The notes under the pieces are model-generated. The model was not told where the DNA came from and did not search any database. It was given only the letters and a program-made list of their open reading frames with translations. The translations under genes were made by a program, and so were the position numbers. Shown piece after piece: positions 7,489 through 14,138 of a DNA stretch of 14,138 nucleotides (position 1 is the stretch's first letter; each line of letters opens with the position of its first letter). Origin of the DNA: Parachlamydiaceae bacterium (GTDB lineage: Bacteria > Chlamydiota > Chlamydiia > Chlamydiales > Parachlamydiaceae); contig JAUXSJ010000351.1 of NCBI GenBank assembly GCA_030679615.1, positions 1-14,138 of the forward strand, given 5' to 3'.

Positions 7489-7530
7489 TAAATGAATTTG
7501 AGCTGGTTCATATCCTTGGTTAGCAGCTTT
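7489..7530 (-). pseudogene. Isolated Sel1-repeat fragment
   Basis: Minus-strand translation gives KAANQGYEPAQIHL, an almost perfect match to the junction of two Sel1 repeats (KAAxQGxxxAQxxLG). It is flanked by an in-frame stop 21 bp upstream (reading ...NIFIHNI before it) and lacks the Leu-Gly continuation downstream (LNTLMMKK). It lies about 370 bp upstream of the intact Sel1 ORF on the same strand, so it is most likely debris of a longer or duplicated Sel1 gene. Confidence 0.6.
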
Positions 7531-7687
7531 AATGTTATGAATAAAAATATTTTATAAATCATATTATTTCCCGAAAGTGAAGCAAAGATAAGTTTTCAAT
7601 ATTCATGTTATGGCGAAGTATGAAAAAGTAATCAGTCCGTTTCCTGTATAGGAATCAACTTAAGAAACTTCAGTGTTAATGATTTGT

Positions 7688-7740
7688 AGCCTAGACTTTA
7701 GCTTAAGTTAATGCCTTTGCGTTTAGTCTGGGCTTGTTTT
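7688..7740 (+). terminator. Terminator-like hairpin without an obvious upstream gene
   Basis: AGCCTAGACT (7688-7697) pairs with AGTCTGGGCT (7725-7734) over 10 positions, one of them G-U, around a 27-nt loop, and TGTTTTT follows. No plus-strand gene ends before it; menH ends about 1 kb upstream. In addition AACTTAAG (7656-7663) can pair with CTTAAGTT (7702-7709), which would sequester one side of the hairpin. It may end a small RNA or be a leftover of a lost gene. Confidence 0.4.
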
Positions 7741-7845
7741 TGCAGGATTTAGATTGAAAATCCAGTTGAAATTTATCATAGAATAACTTTTGTTTAGTTC
7801 AAACTAAAATGTAAGATGACATAGAACTTATTTAGCGTCATTAGA

Positions 7846-7860
7846 TGTTATTAAATAACA
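7846..7860. repeat. Palindrome over the sterol reductase stop codon
   Basis: TGTTATT A AATAACA is a perfect 15-bp palindrome that contains the TAA stop of the minus-strand gene (7851-7853) and a second TAA right after it. No T run follows on the minus strand, so it is at most a weak end signal. Confidence 0.3.
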
Positions 7861-9176
7861 TAGGGAATAATTTTATACGGTACATGTTGACAATACTGCT
7901 GCCAATCATCGCCATACTTCAAAGAACAGCGTCGATCATCTCTAAATGCTCTTTCGATTAGAAGAATCGTCAAAAAAACAAGATAAAAATAAGGAAGGAA
8001 ATGCGTAAATAAAGCCGGAACACTCCAAAAAAAGGCTGCGCAAATTTCAGGGATATAATGAAAATGCCTCGAGATACCCCACCATCCAGATGCTAAAAGT
8101 AAATTTTCCTTTTTTTCACCTTTTTCAGTTGTATAACGAGCTAAAGTTAAAACAGGAGGTTTTCCCCAAATTTTACAATCACCACGTCTGGTCCGCACAT
8201 TTTGTCGTTGCCGGTCTGCCCAATAATTGATAGCGATTGATATGGATCCTAAACTTAAAATAATGGCCGAAAGCCATATTCCTAAATGAACGGGATGATT
8301 GACTAAATAAAATGTGGGCGAAGTGTAAATGCCTGGTAACCATACCAATACTCCCCAACAGATATAATAGCCTGCGCGATCATGCATGATATCGAGAGAT
8401 CCTAAATAGCCTGTTTCCCAATAGAAAAATTTGCTGATATAAATCAGTTGTAAAGCGACAGCGACAATCATTGAGTCATTAATGCCATACACTTCATGTT
8501 GCTTCGCTGCAAAAGAAATAATTAATAAAGGCCAACCCATCATTGCAGCACGGCAATTGGTGAACATTTTAACGTCCCAACCTAAAATTCTAGGGTAGAG
8601 TTCAGCGCCCCAATAAAAATCAAATATGAGGTGGCCTGAGCTTCCAGAATCTGTGTCGGTTGGATACAATCTTCCTTTTATCAAAAGAAAAATACATAGG
8701 CAAAAACTGAAAAAATTAAGAGCCCCTAAAATTTCAGCAAAATGATCATAAAGAAGGGTTGGAGAAAATAAGTTAAAATAAAAAGAAGTCATCACGAAAG
8801 TGATTAAAGTGATGGCGTAAGCTAAAGGACCATTTGCTTTATAAATAGGAATATTTCCGGCTGGAGTCGTCGGACCCAAAAAAGTTTTTCCCGGTAAATA
8901 TTTCATGAGGACTAATTCAAAAACAGCATAGATACCTAAAATTTTCCAAGCTGTTTCCGATCCAAAAAAATAAGGAAACCAAGCGATTTCAAGAACTGAA
9001 AAAAGGCCATCTTGATGAATTGTTTCAAATAATTGTTCAAAAGAACCATCTAAATGCAGATTTGTATATAAAATTAAAAAAACGGCTAAAGGTGAAAAAA
9101 GAATTAAGAAGAGGGGGCAGAAAAATAATCGACAACAACGAATTACTCTTTGTATAAATGTTGCTTTGAAATACAT
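7851..9176 (-). CDS. Sterol delta-7 reductase (7-dehydrocholesterol reductase family, ERG4/ERG24 superfamily)
   Basis: Reduces the C7-C8 double bond of sterols with NADPH in the membrane. The 441-residue protein has about ten hydrophobic segments, starting at residues 15-38. Family markers: LGPTTPAGNIPIYKANG (100-116), DFYWGAELYPRILGWDVK (186-203), HDRAGYYICWG (265-275), LVWLPGIYT (277-285), NHPVHLG (293-299), NYWADRQRQ (317-325), CKIWGKPP (334-341), SGWWGISRHFHYIPE (363-377), LPYFY (394-398), RDDRRCSLKYGDDW (412-425) and VPYKIIP (432-438). The ADRQRQ and RHFHYVPE-like blocks resemble, from memory, the plant enzyme DWF5 more than human DHCR7. Bacteria rarely make sterols and no other sterol gene is in the window, so the substrate is probably host (amoeba) sterol. 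The gene stands alone, divergent from murF, with only a modest AGG before its ATG. It looks intact. Confidence 0.93.
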   Translation of the reverse strand: MYFKATFIQRVIRCCRLFFCPLFLILFSPLAVFLILYTNLHLDGSFEQLFETIHQDGLFSVLEIAWFPYFFGSETAWKILGIYAVFELVLMKYLPGKTFLGPTTPAGNIPIYKANGPLAYAITLITFVMTSFYFNLFSPTLLYDHFAEILGALNFFSFCLCIFLLIKGRLYPTDTDSGSSGHLIFDFYWGAELYPRILGWDVKMFTNCRAAMMGWPLLIISFAAKQHEVYGINDSMIVAVALQLIYISKFFYWETGYLGSLDIMHDRAGYYICWGVLVWLPGIYTSPTFYLVNHPVHLGIWLSAIILSLGSISIAINYWADRQRQNVRTRRGDCKIWGKPPVLTLARYTTEKGEKKENLLLASGWWGISRHFHYIPEICAAFFWSVPALFTHFLPYFYLVFLTILLIERAFRDDRRCSLKYGDDWQQYCQHVPYKIIPYVI

Positions 9177-9308
9177 TTAGAGCCTATAGAAATTTAAAAG
9201 AGTATAATGTTGATTAAAAAATTTGATATTAGTGAAAAATCAAATTAAACGCAAAGTTTCATCAAATGGAAATACTCTAATGAACTCAAATCTTTATTTC
9301 AGGTATTA
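9177..9308. promoter_or_regulatory. Divergent control region between the sterol reductase and murF
   Basis: These 132 bp must hold the promoters of both genes. On the plus strand a perfect TATAAT lies at 9203-9208, but I find no good -35 at the right distance. A perfect 8-bp inverted repeat AATTTGAT (9220-9227) and ATCAAATT (9239-9246), with 11 nt between and centres 19 bp apart, has the geometry of an operator. No regulator gene is nearby, and such repeats can occur by chance in AT-rich DNA. Confidence 0.35.
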
Positions 9309-10655
9309 ATGCATTCGCTTACCTTACAACAAGTTTGTCAAATTTTAAATATTTCTTCTTCTTTTTCACAAACTCAAATTCATGGAGTTCAAGTTGATTC
9401 TCGTTTAATAAAGCCTGGGGATTTATTTATTGCTCTTAAAGGTGAAAAAACAGACGGTCATTGTTTTTTAGAAGATGTGCGTCAAAAAGGAGCAATAGGC
9501 GCAATCGTTTGTAAAGATTTTCAGAATCAACACATTGACTTTCCATTAATACGAGTTGAAGACCCTCTCCATTCATTTCAAATGTTAGCGCAAAAACTTA
9601 TCCAAAATTCTTCCCCGCGCATTATTGGTGTGACTGGATCTGTAGGAAAAACTTCTACAAAACATTTCATTCAAACTTTACTAGAAAAACATTATAAGTT
9701 AATTGCGTCACCAAGAAATCAAAATTCTCAGATTGGACTTCCTCTGACAATATTAAATCATACAGATGGAACAGAGGATGTTCTTGTTTTAGAAATGGGG
9801 ATGACTGAGGCTGGTCACTTGAAGCAACTTGTCCAAATTGCGCCTCCTGAAGTCGCTGTTATCACTAACGTAGAGCTTGTTCATGCTGAAAATTTTCATT
9901 CTCTAAAAGAAATTGCTTTAGCTAAAGGAGAAATTTTTTCTCATCCTTCGACACGCCTAGGGATTTTATCAAAAGAAAATCCTTTTTTTGATGATTTATC
10001 AGCAATTAAAGATTTTGAGAAAAGGTCTTTTTCAAACTCTTTTCAAAATGCCGATTATTTTATACATTTAAAAAACAAACAATTGTCAATTCAGGCAAAT
10101 ATTGAAAAAAAATTGATTGAGTTAGGATCTATTTCATTTCAAGGAAATCATCATCTTCATAATTTAGTTGCTGCAATTGCCGTTGCAAGGTATTTTAATA
10201 TTGACTGGGAATCAATCATTCATACAATTCCGACACTACATTTAACTGAAAGACGCTTTGAAATCGTTCATCAACAGAGCATAACCTTTATCAATGATAG
10301 TTATAATGCTTCTGAATTTTCAATCAAAGCAGCACTTGAATCAATGCCTTCTCCTAAAAAAAATGGAAGAAAAATTGCTGTTATTGGAAGCATGTCAGAA
10401 TTGGGAAAATTTTCTTTTGATTGTCATCGTAATGTTGGTCATTATGCTCTAGATTATGTTGAAATAATGTATTGTTTAGGCGATGATTGTCAGCCCATTG
10501 TAGATATCTGGAAAAACCAAGGTAGATCAGTGTGTTTATTTCAAAAAAGAGATGAGTTAGTTCGTTGTCTAAAGAATGAATTGAAGCAAAATGATGTTGT
10601 GTTGTTGAAAGGGTCTAATTATCATGAACTTTGGAAAGTATTAGAAGAAATATGA
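9309..10655 (+). CDS. murF: UDP-N-acetylmuramoyl-tripeptide--D-alanyl-D-alanine ligase
   Basis: Adds D-Ala-D-Ala to UDP-MurNAc-tripeptide, the last cytoplasmic step of the stem peptide, using ATP. The 448-residue protein has the three Mur-ligase domains: the N-terminal substrate domain with DSRLIKPGDLF (30-40) and ALKGEKTDGHCFL (42-54), the ATPase domain with P-loop GVTGSVGKTST (107-117), NQNSQIGLP (138-145), EMGM (162-165) and the Lys206 of AKGEIF fitting the carbamylated lysine, then GNHHLHNL (279-286), RRFE (315-318), DSYNAS (330-335) and the C-terminal domain with GSMSELG (360-366) and HRNVG. The length is normal. ATG 9309 is preceded by AGG at a 5-nt gap. The stop overlaps the start of mraY (ATGA), and the order matches the Chlamydia murein operon. 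Confidence 0.95.
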   Translation: MHSLTLQQVCQILNISSSFSQTQIHGVQVDSRLIKPGDLFIALKGEKTDGHCFLEDVRQKGAIGAIVCKDFQNQHIDFPLIRVEDPLHSFQMLAQKLIQNSSPRIIGVTGSVGKTSTKHFIQTLLEKHYKLIASPRNQNSQIGLPLTILNHTDGTEDVLVLEMGMTEAGHLKQLVQIAPPEVAVITNVELVHAENFHSLKEIALAKGEIFSHPSTRLGILSKENPFFDDLSAIKDFEKRSFSNSFQNADYFIHLKNKQLSIQANIEKKLIELGSISFQGNHHLHNLVAAIAVARYFNIDWESIIHTIPTLHLTERRFEIVHQQSITFINDSYNASEFSIKAALESMPSPKKNGRKIAVIGSMSELGKFSFDCHRNVGHYALDYVEIMYCLGDDCQPIVDIWKNQGRSVCLFQKRDELVRCLKNELKQNDVVLLKGSNYHELWKVLEEI

Positions 10656-11872
10656 TTTTACTATTAATTCAATATTTAAAAATAAATTTTGGAATGAAAA
10701 TTCCAAGTGTTTTTTCGTACGTTTCAACTAGAATGATGTTAGCTGCCGTCACTTCTTTATTGTTGAGTATATTTTTAGGGCCGTTTTTTATTCGTAAATT
10801 GTATGAATTAAAAGTGGGTCAATACATTCGTAAAGATGAATGTCCACTATTAGGTCAATTACATGAAAAAAAACAGCAAACCCCTACGATGGGCGGCATT
10901 CTTATTTTATTTTCCATGGTTGTTTCTTTGCTTCTTTGGATGGATTGGACGCATGTTTTTACTTTGATTTTATTTTTAACAACAATTTTCTTTGGATTAT
11001 TGGGTGGAATAGACGATTACTTGAAACTAAAATTAAAAAATACTAAAGGCTTGTCGGCAAAAAGAAAGTTATTTTTTCAATGCATATTTTCCCTTGGAAT
11101 TGCTTTGTATCTTTTGTGGCCACCTTTTAGCGAGTCTTTAAGTCATGGAAGATGGTTTAATCCTCCTGTTGTCAAACAGACAATAATGGTCAATAATCAT
11201 GAAACTATTCAGCCGTCTTCGACATTAACACTTCAAGAGTATGCTGCGCGTGTATATCTTCCTTTTTTTAAAGATCCAATTTATATTTTTAGCGGCTTTT
11301 CCTTAATTCTTATGGGTGTTTTTATTTTTTTCGTTATCACAGGGTGTTCGAATGCTGCAAATTTAACAGATGGTTTGGATGGGCTAGCTGCAGGTTCGCT
11401 CATTATGGTTGCGGGAGCATTAAGTTTTATTGCTTTTTTATCGAACAATATGGATATCGCGAAATACTTAAATATCCTTTATATCGAAGGTAGTGGGGAA
11501 ATTGCCATTTATTTATGCGCAATGATGGGAGCCTGTTTGGGTTTTCTATGGTATAATGGTCATCCTGCACAAGTATTTATGGGGGATATTGGTTCGTTAG
11601 CTTTAGGCGGTATCATTGGAGTCTCTGCGGTTTTGTTAAAAAGAGAATTTTTACTAGGTATTGTAGGGGGGGTATTTGTTGCTGAGGCCTTGTCTGTTAT
11701 ATTACAAGTCACCAGTTATCGATTACGAAATAAAAAAAGAATTTTTCTATGCGCTCCTTTACATCATCATTTTGAATATCAGGGTTGGGCAGAAACAAAA
11801 GTGGTGATCCGTTTTTGGATTATTGGCTTGCTTTTGGCTTTGCTTGGAATCGCATCCATAAAATTCCAATAA
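10652..11872 (+). CDS. mraY: Phospho-N-acetylmuramoyl-pentapeptide transferase, with an enlarged periplasmic loop
   Basis: Moves phospho-MurNAc-pentapeptide from UMP onto undecaprenyl phosphate to make lipid I at the inner face of the membrane. Of 406 residues, key blocks are QTPTMGG (76-82), GGIDDYLKLKLKNTKG with Asp121/Asp122 (118-133), NAANLTDGLDGLAAG with Asp240 (234-248), NGHPAQVFMGDIGSLALGG with Asp312 (302-320) and the C-terminal APLHHHFEYQGW with His370-372 (368-379). About ten hydrophobic segments are visible. The family is normally about 340-360 residues; here an extra stretch of about 35 lies between a hydrophobic segment ending near 156 and the conserved PFFKD (204-208), on the periplasmic side. 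ATG 10652 overlaps the murF stop; the alternative TTG at 10631 would reach 21 bp into murF and its codons include the AGAAGAAA ribosome-binding-like stretch. Confidence 0.95.
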   Translation: MILLLIQYLKINFGMKIPSVFSYVSTRMMLAAVTSLLLSIFLGPFFIRKLYELKVGQYIRKDECPLLGQLHEKKQQTPTMGGILILFSMVVSLLLWMDWTHVFTLILFLTTIFFGLLGGIDDYLKLKLKNTKGLSAKRKLFFQCIFSLGIALYLLWPPFSESLSHGRWFNPPVVKQTIMVNNHETIQPSSTLTLQEYAARVYLPFFKDPIYIFSGFSLILMGVFIFFVITGCSNAANLTDGLDGLAAGSLIMVAGALSFIAFLSNNMDIAKYLNILYIEGSGEIAIYLCAMMGACLGFLWYNGHPAQVFMGDIGSLALGGIIGVSAVLLKREFLLGIVGGVFVAEALSVILQVTSYRLRNKKRIFLCAPLHHHFEYQGWAETKVVIRFWIIGLLLALLGIASIKFQ

Positions 11873-11888
11873 AGAAACGAGCATAACG

Positions 11889-13283
11889 ATGATGGGTCCT
11901 GATTTTTCCAATAAGAAAATTTTAATCATAGGAATGGGTCTTAGTGGTAGATCAGCAGCTTTATTTCTTCTTGAAAATAATGCCAGCGTGTTGGGTGTTG
12001 ATTCTAAAATGATGCAATTGCAATTAGATCCTGAAATCCATTCATTAATAAAAAAGGGACTTGTACTTAACACAGATCAATCAAATTTAAAAATCGATAA
12101 ATTTGATTTTGTCGTATTATCCCCAGGCGTTTCCCCTGATCATGAATTAGTTTCTTTAGCTAAACAAGAAAATATCCCTGTATTAGGTGAAATAGAATTA
12201 GGTTGTCAAATCCTTAAAAATAAAGAGCTTTTAGGTCAAGAAATTGAAGTCTTCGGAATAACCGGCACAAATGGGAAAACGACTGTTTCTCTTCTTTTAT
12301 CTCATTTATTTAATGAATGTGGTTATCGAGCCTCGGCTTTAGGTAATGTAGGAGTTCCTTTGACTAAGGAACTATTAAAATTGAATCAGAATGAAACGAT
12401 TATTTTGGAGTTAAGTTCTTTTCAACTTGAAACGCTACAACAAAAAATATTGGATTGCGGAATTATTTTAAATATTACTCCAGATCACTTAGATCGATAT
12501 AAAAATATGGAAGAATATGCAAAAGCAAAAATAAAGATGATTCGATGCTTAAAAAAAAATGCCCCATTGTATATTCATGAAGATTGTTGGAAAGAATTTT
12601 CTCATTTGGATTCAGTTTTCTCACCACGATTATATGGATATCAAAGCACATCTTTTATATTTACTGATTTAGAGTTTGTATATAAAGAAGGAATAAAAAA
12701 GTTTAAATTACCTTCTTTATTAGCTAATAAAAAAAGTATTGATTTAGAAAATTTACTTGCAGCTTACGCTCTTTTGTCTCAAAAAGAAATGGATGTAAAT
12801 GCATTTTTAAAAGCATGGGAATCTTTTAAAAAACCTGCGCATCGTATGCAGTCAATAGCTCATTTTCAAGGAGTTGAGTTTATTGATGACAGTAAAGGAA
12901 CAAATATAGACGCTGTCGTTCGAGCGGTAGAATCAATCCATGGACCCATTGTATTAATAGCTGGAGGAGTGGATAAGGGAACATCTTTTAAAGAATGGAC
13001 AAAAAGCTTGAAAAATAAAGTAAAATTGGTTTGTACAATAGGTCAAGCTGCTGATAAGATAGAAGAAGAACTAACCCCGGATATTTCTGTATTAAAATTT
13101 TCTTCATTAGAAGAGGCTGTCAAAGCAGCTTTTGACCATACAAATGAAGGAGATACGGTCTTATTATCTCCGGGTTGTGCAAGTTTGGATATGTTTAGAA
13201 ATTACGCGCATCGTGGAGAATTGTTTCAAAAGATCGTGTTAAATTTGGTTGAGCAGAAAAAGGACCTAAGGAGTGGGAAATGA
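11889..13283 (+). CDS. murD: UDP-N-acetylmuramoylalanine--D-glutamate ligase
   Basis: Adds D-Glu to UDP-MurNAc-L-Ala with ATP in the cytoplasm. Of 464 residues: the N-terminal Rossmann-like domain starts KKILIIGMGLSGRSAA (9-24), with LSPGVSPDH (77-85); the ATPase domain has the P-loop GITGTNGKTT (123-132), LELSSFQLE (173-181) and TPDHLDRY (197-204), with Lys214 fitting the carbamylated lysine; the C-terminal domain has HRMQ (318-321), DDSKGTN (333-339), AGGVDKG (358-364) and SPGCASLDMF with the AHRGELF ending (427-446). The usual GxHNxxN block between the domains is changed: the matching stretch is NKKSIDLENLLAA (280-292), with the final Asn kept. Two ATGs in a row start the frame (11889, 11892); no strong ribosome binding site is seen. 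It follows mraY by 16 bp and its stop overlaps the next start. Confidence 0.95.
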   Translation: MMGPDFSNKKILIIGMGLSGRSAALFLLENNASVLGVDSKMMQLQLDPEIHSLIKKGLVLNTDQSNLKIDKFDFVVLSPGVSPDHELVSLAKQENIPVLGEIELGCQILKNKELLGQEIEVFGITGTNGKTTVSLLLSHLFNECGYRASALGNVGVPLTKELLKLNQNETIILELSSFQLETLQQKILDCGIILNITPDHLDRYKNMEEYAKAKIKMIRCLKKNAPLYIHEDCWKEFSHLDSVFSPRLYGYQSTSFIFTDLEFVYKEGIKKFKLPSLLANKKSIDLENLLAAYALLSQKEMDVNAFLKAWESFKKPAHRMQSIAHFQGVEFIDDSKGTNIDAVVRAVESIHGPIVLIAGGVDKGTSFKEWTKSLKNKVKLVCTIGQAADKIEEELTPDISVLKFSSLEEAVKAAFDHTNEGDTVLLSPGCASLDMFRNYAHRGELFQKIVLNLVEQKKDLRSGK

Positions 13284-13984
13284 ATAGAAAAGATACAATT
13301 TTAATAGCTGTAATCATTAACGCTGGCTTGTTAGCTATTTTATTTACAACAGCTGTTGTTTATGATACAGATAAAGAAATAGAGCAAAAAGAATTTCTAG
13401 CTTCAGTTGCTATTCCAAAACCAACAAAACAAGAAGTGTCTTCTGAGTTTATTGCGCTTGCTGATACGGGAGATGAAGTTGATAATGCATTGAAATATTA
13501 TTCCCAACCATCAAATAACTTTACAGATCATTCTGAACCCCCAGTTCCCATTGCTATACAAACAAATGCTGAAGAGGAAGAAGAGAATCCTGTCATTATA
13601 ATTCCTAAAGAAAATTCTTATGTAGATGTTATTGTGAAAAAAGGAGATGTCTTAGATAAAATTGCTCGAGCGAATGGAACAACTGTATCTGAGATTAAGC
13701 GGTTAAATCATCTTCAAACAGAAAAATTATCCATCGGTCAAAAATTAAAAATCCCACTTAAAAAACCGACAACTCCTGTCATTTCTGTGCAAAAAGAACA
13801 AACTGTAGAAAAAAAAGACAGTAATTCCAGTCAGGCTGTTTATTATGTTGTTAAGAGTGGAGATAACCCTTGGAAAATTGCTAAGCAATTTAATGTCAAA
13901 TACGATGACATTTTGTTATTAAACAATTTGGATGAGGCAAAAGCACGCAACTTGAAAATCGGTGACCGCATCCGTGTAAAATAA
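13280..13984 (+). CDS. Membrane-anchored protein with two LysM domains (NlpD-like)
   Basis: Probably binds peptidoglycan glycan strands on the outer side of the inner membrane. One hydrophobic segment at about residues 7-28 is an N-terminal anchor without a lipobox cysteine. A low-complexity spacer follows, with an acidic run EEEEEEN near 98-103. Two LysM domains follow at about 114-160 (VIVKKGDVLDKIARANGTT...GQKLKIP) and 188-234 (YYVVKSGDNPWKIAKQFNV...GDRIRVK). The protein ends exactly after the second LysM. Unlike E. coli NlpD it has no M23 peptidase domain, so it may be an adaptor rather than an enzyme or enzyme activator. The start has an excellent AAGGAG site and overlaps the murD stop (ATGA). 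A LysM gene at this place, between murD and ftsW, is what I recall from Chlamydia (nlpD), so the symbol is given only by analogy. Confidence 0.88.
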   Translation: MNRKDTILIAVIINAGLLAILFTTAVVYDTDKEIEQKEFLASVAIPKPTKQEVSSEFIALADTGDEVDNALKYYSQPSNNFTDHSEPPVPIAIQTNAEEEEENPVIIIPKENSYVDVIVKKGDVLDKIARANGTTVSEIKRLNHLQTEKLSIGQKLKIPLKKPTTPVISVQKEQTVEKKDSNSSQAVYYVVKSGDNPWKIAKQFNVKYDDILLLNNLDEAKARNLKIGDRIRVK

Positions 13985-14005
13985 GCGATGAATGGAAAAC
14001 TAAAC

Positions 14006-14038
14006 AGGATAGGAAGGATAGGAAGGATAGGAAGGATA
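14006..14038. repeat. 9-bp tandem repeat, about 3.7 copies
   Basis: The unit AGGATAGGA is repeated without error from 14006 to 14038 (three full units and six bases of a fourth). It begins 22 bp after the LysM gene stop. Plus-strand purine-rich; copy number is likely variable by slippage. Confidence 0.9.
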
Positions 14039-14039
14039 A

Positions 14040-14087
14040 TGATGCTTTATATGTATATACCACTGATGCTTTATATGTATATACCAC
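14040..14087. repeat. 24-bp perfect direct repeat, two copies
   Basis: TGATGCTTTATATGTATA followed by TACCAC occurs twice in tandem without a mismatch (14040-14063 and 14064-14087). It directly follows the 9-bp repeat array. Each copy has an AT-rich core with the palindromic GTATATAC. Confidence 0.9.
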
Positions 14088-14103
14088 TATAGATTAGTTT
14101 TAA

Positions 14104-14138
14104 CGCAGAGACGGTGAGGCGCAAGAGACGGAGAGGAG
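14104..14138. repeat. Purine-rich imperfect repeat running off the right edge
   Basis: CGCAGAGACGGTGAGG (14104-14119) is followed by a near copy CGCAAGAGACGGAGAGG (14120-14136). The plus strand is almost all purine here and its G+C content is far above that of the surroundings. Similar CGCAGAGACG-type intergenic repeats occur in many bacteria. The array may continue beyond the window. Confidence 0.55.

Larger units (their letters stand above)
7203..7850. other. Long AT-rich non-coding stretch with a gene remnant and hairpins
   Basis: About 650 bp with no intact gene. It holds a Sel1 fragment (7489-7530), an AT-rich hairpin ATAAATGA/TCATTTAT (7441-7467) followed by CTTTTTC on the plus strand, a 5-bp stem TTCCT/AGGAA (7641-7654), a terminator-like hairpin (7688-7740), GGATTT/AAATCC (7745-7763) and TTTAGT/ACTAAA (7793-7808). 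The right part, about 7560-7740, is less A+T rich than 7200-7480, which suggests a different origin, but I cannot identify it. Confidence 0.55.

Noticed and set aside
11759..12073. 104-codon minus-strand ORF across the mraY-murD junction
   Set aside because: Antisense to conserved parts of two real genes; composition is that of a reversed coding sequence.
13896..14087. 63-codon minus-strand ORF over the LysM gene end and the tandem repeats
   Set aside because: Its repetitive peptide (VVYTYKAS twice, LSFLSFLS) is just the translation of the 24-bp and 9-bp DNA repeats.
14006..14087. CRISPR array
   Set aside because: The repeats are directly tandem with no unique spacers between them, and no cas gene is present.

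Overview
The window looks like the chromosome of an AT-rich environmental chlamydia, most likely an amoeba symbiont of the Parachlamydiaceae (Protochlamydia-like). This is an inference from three things: the gene order murF-mraY-murD-LysM protein, which is the order I know from Chlamydia; a Sel1-repeat protein with decayed Sel1 sequence beside it; and a eukaryotic-type sterol delta-7 reductase. No rRNA or other definitive marker is present.

Layout. Minus-strand block (1-2855): rimO, then a 60-residue membrane protein and lysS (cut by the left edge), the last two probably sharing a promoter near 1333-1361. A non-coding gap (2856-3332) holds a GC-rich double hairpin and a 99-bp fold-back repeat. 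Plus-strand block (3333-6695): menF-menD-menH, three tightly overlapping menaquinone genes that take chorismate to SHCHC. Minus strand (6735-7118): a short Sel1 protein that looks truncated at its 5' end, followed by about 730 bp of non-coding DNA with at least one more Sel1 scrap and a terminator-like hairpin. Minus strand (7851-9176): a DHCR7/DWF5-family sterol reductase of about ten hydrophobic segments. Plus strand (9309-13984): murF-mraY-murD and a membrane-anchored protein with two LysM domains, a peptidoglycan precursor operon with overlapping stop/start codons. The last 154 bp hold three different short repeats, where ftsW would be expected next by chlamydial synteny.

How the genes work together. 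menF, menD and menH carry out the first, second and third steps of the classical (non-futalosine) menaquinone pathway; menC, menE, menB and menA are not in the window. murD and murF add D-Glu and D-Ala-D-Ala to the UDP-MurNAc peptide, mraY moves the product onto the lipid carrier, and the LysM protein probably binds the finished glycan. The sterol reductase has no bacterial pathway partner here and presumably acts on host sterol.

I did not find a clearly new multi-gene system. The points most worth a second look are the plant-like sterol reductase, the near-perfect 48-bp fold-back repeat, the GC-rich paired hairpins, the decaying Sel1 locus, and an extra periplasmic loop in MraY.
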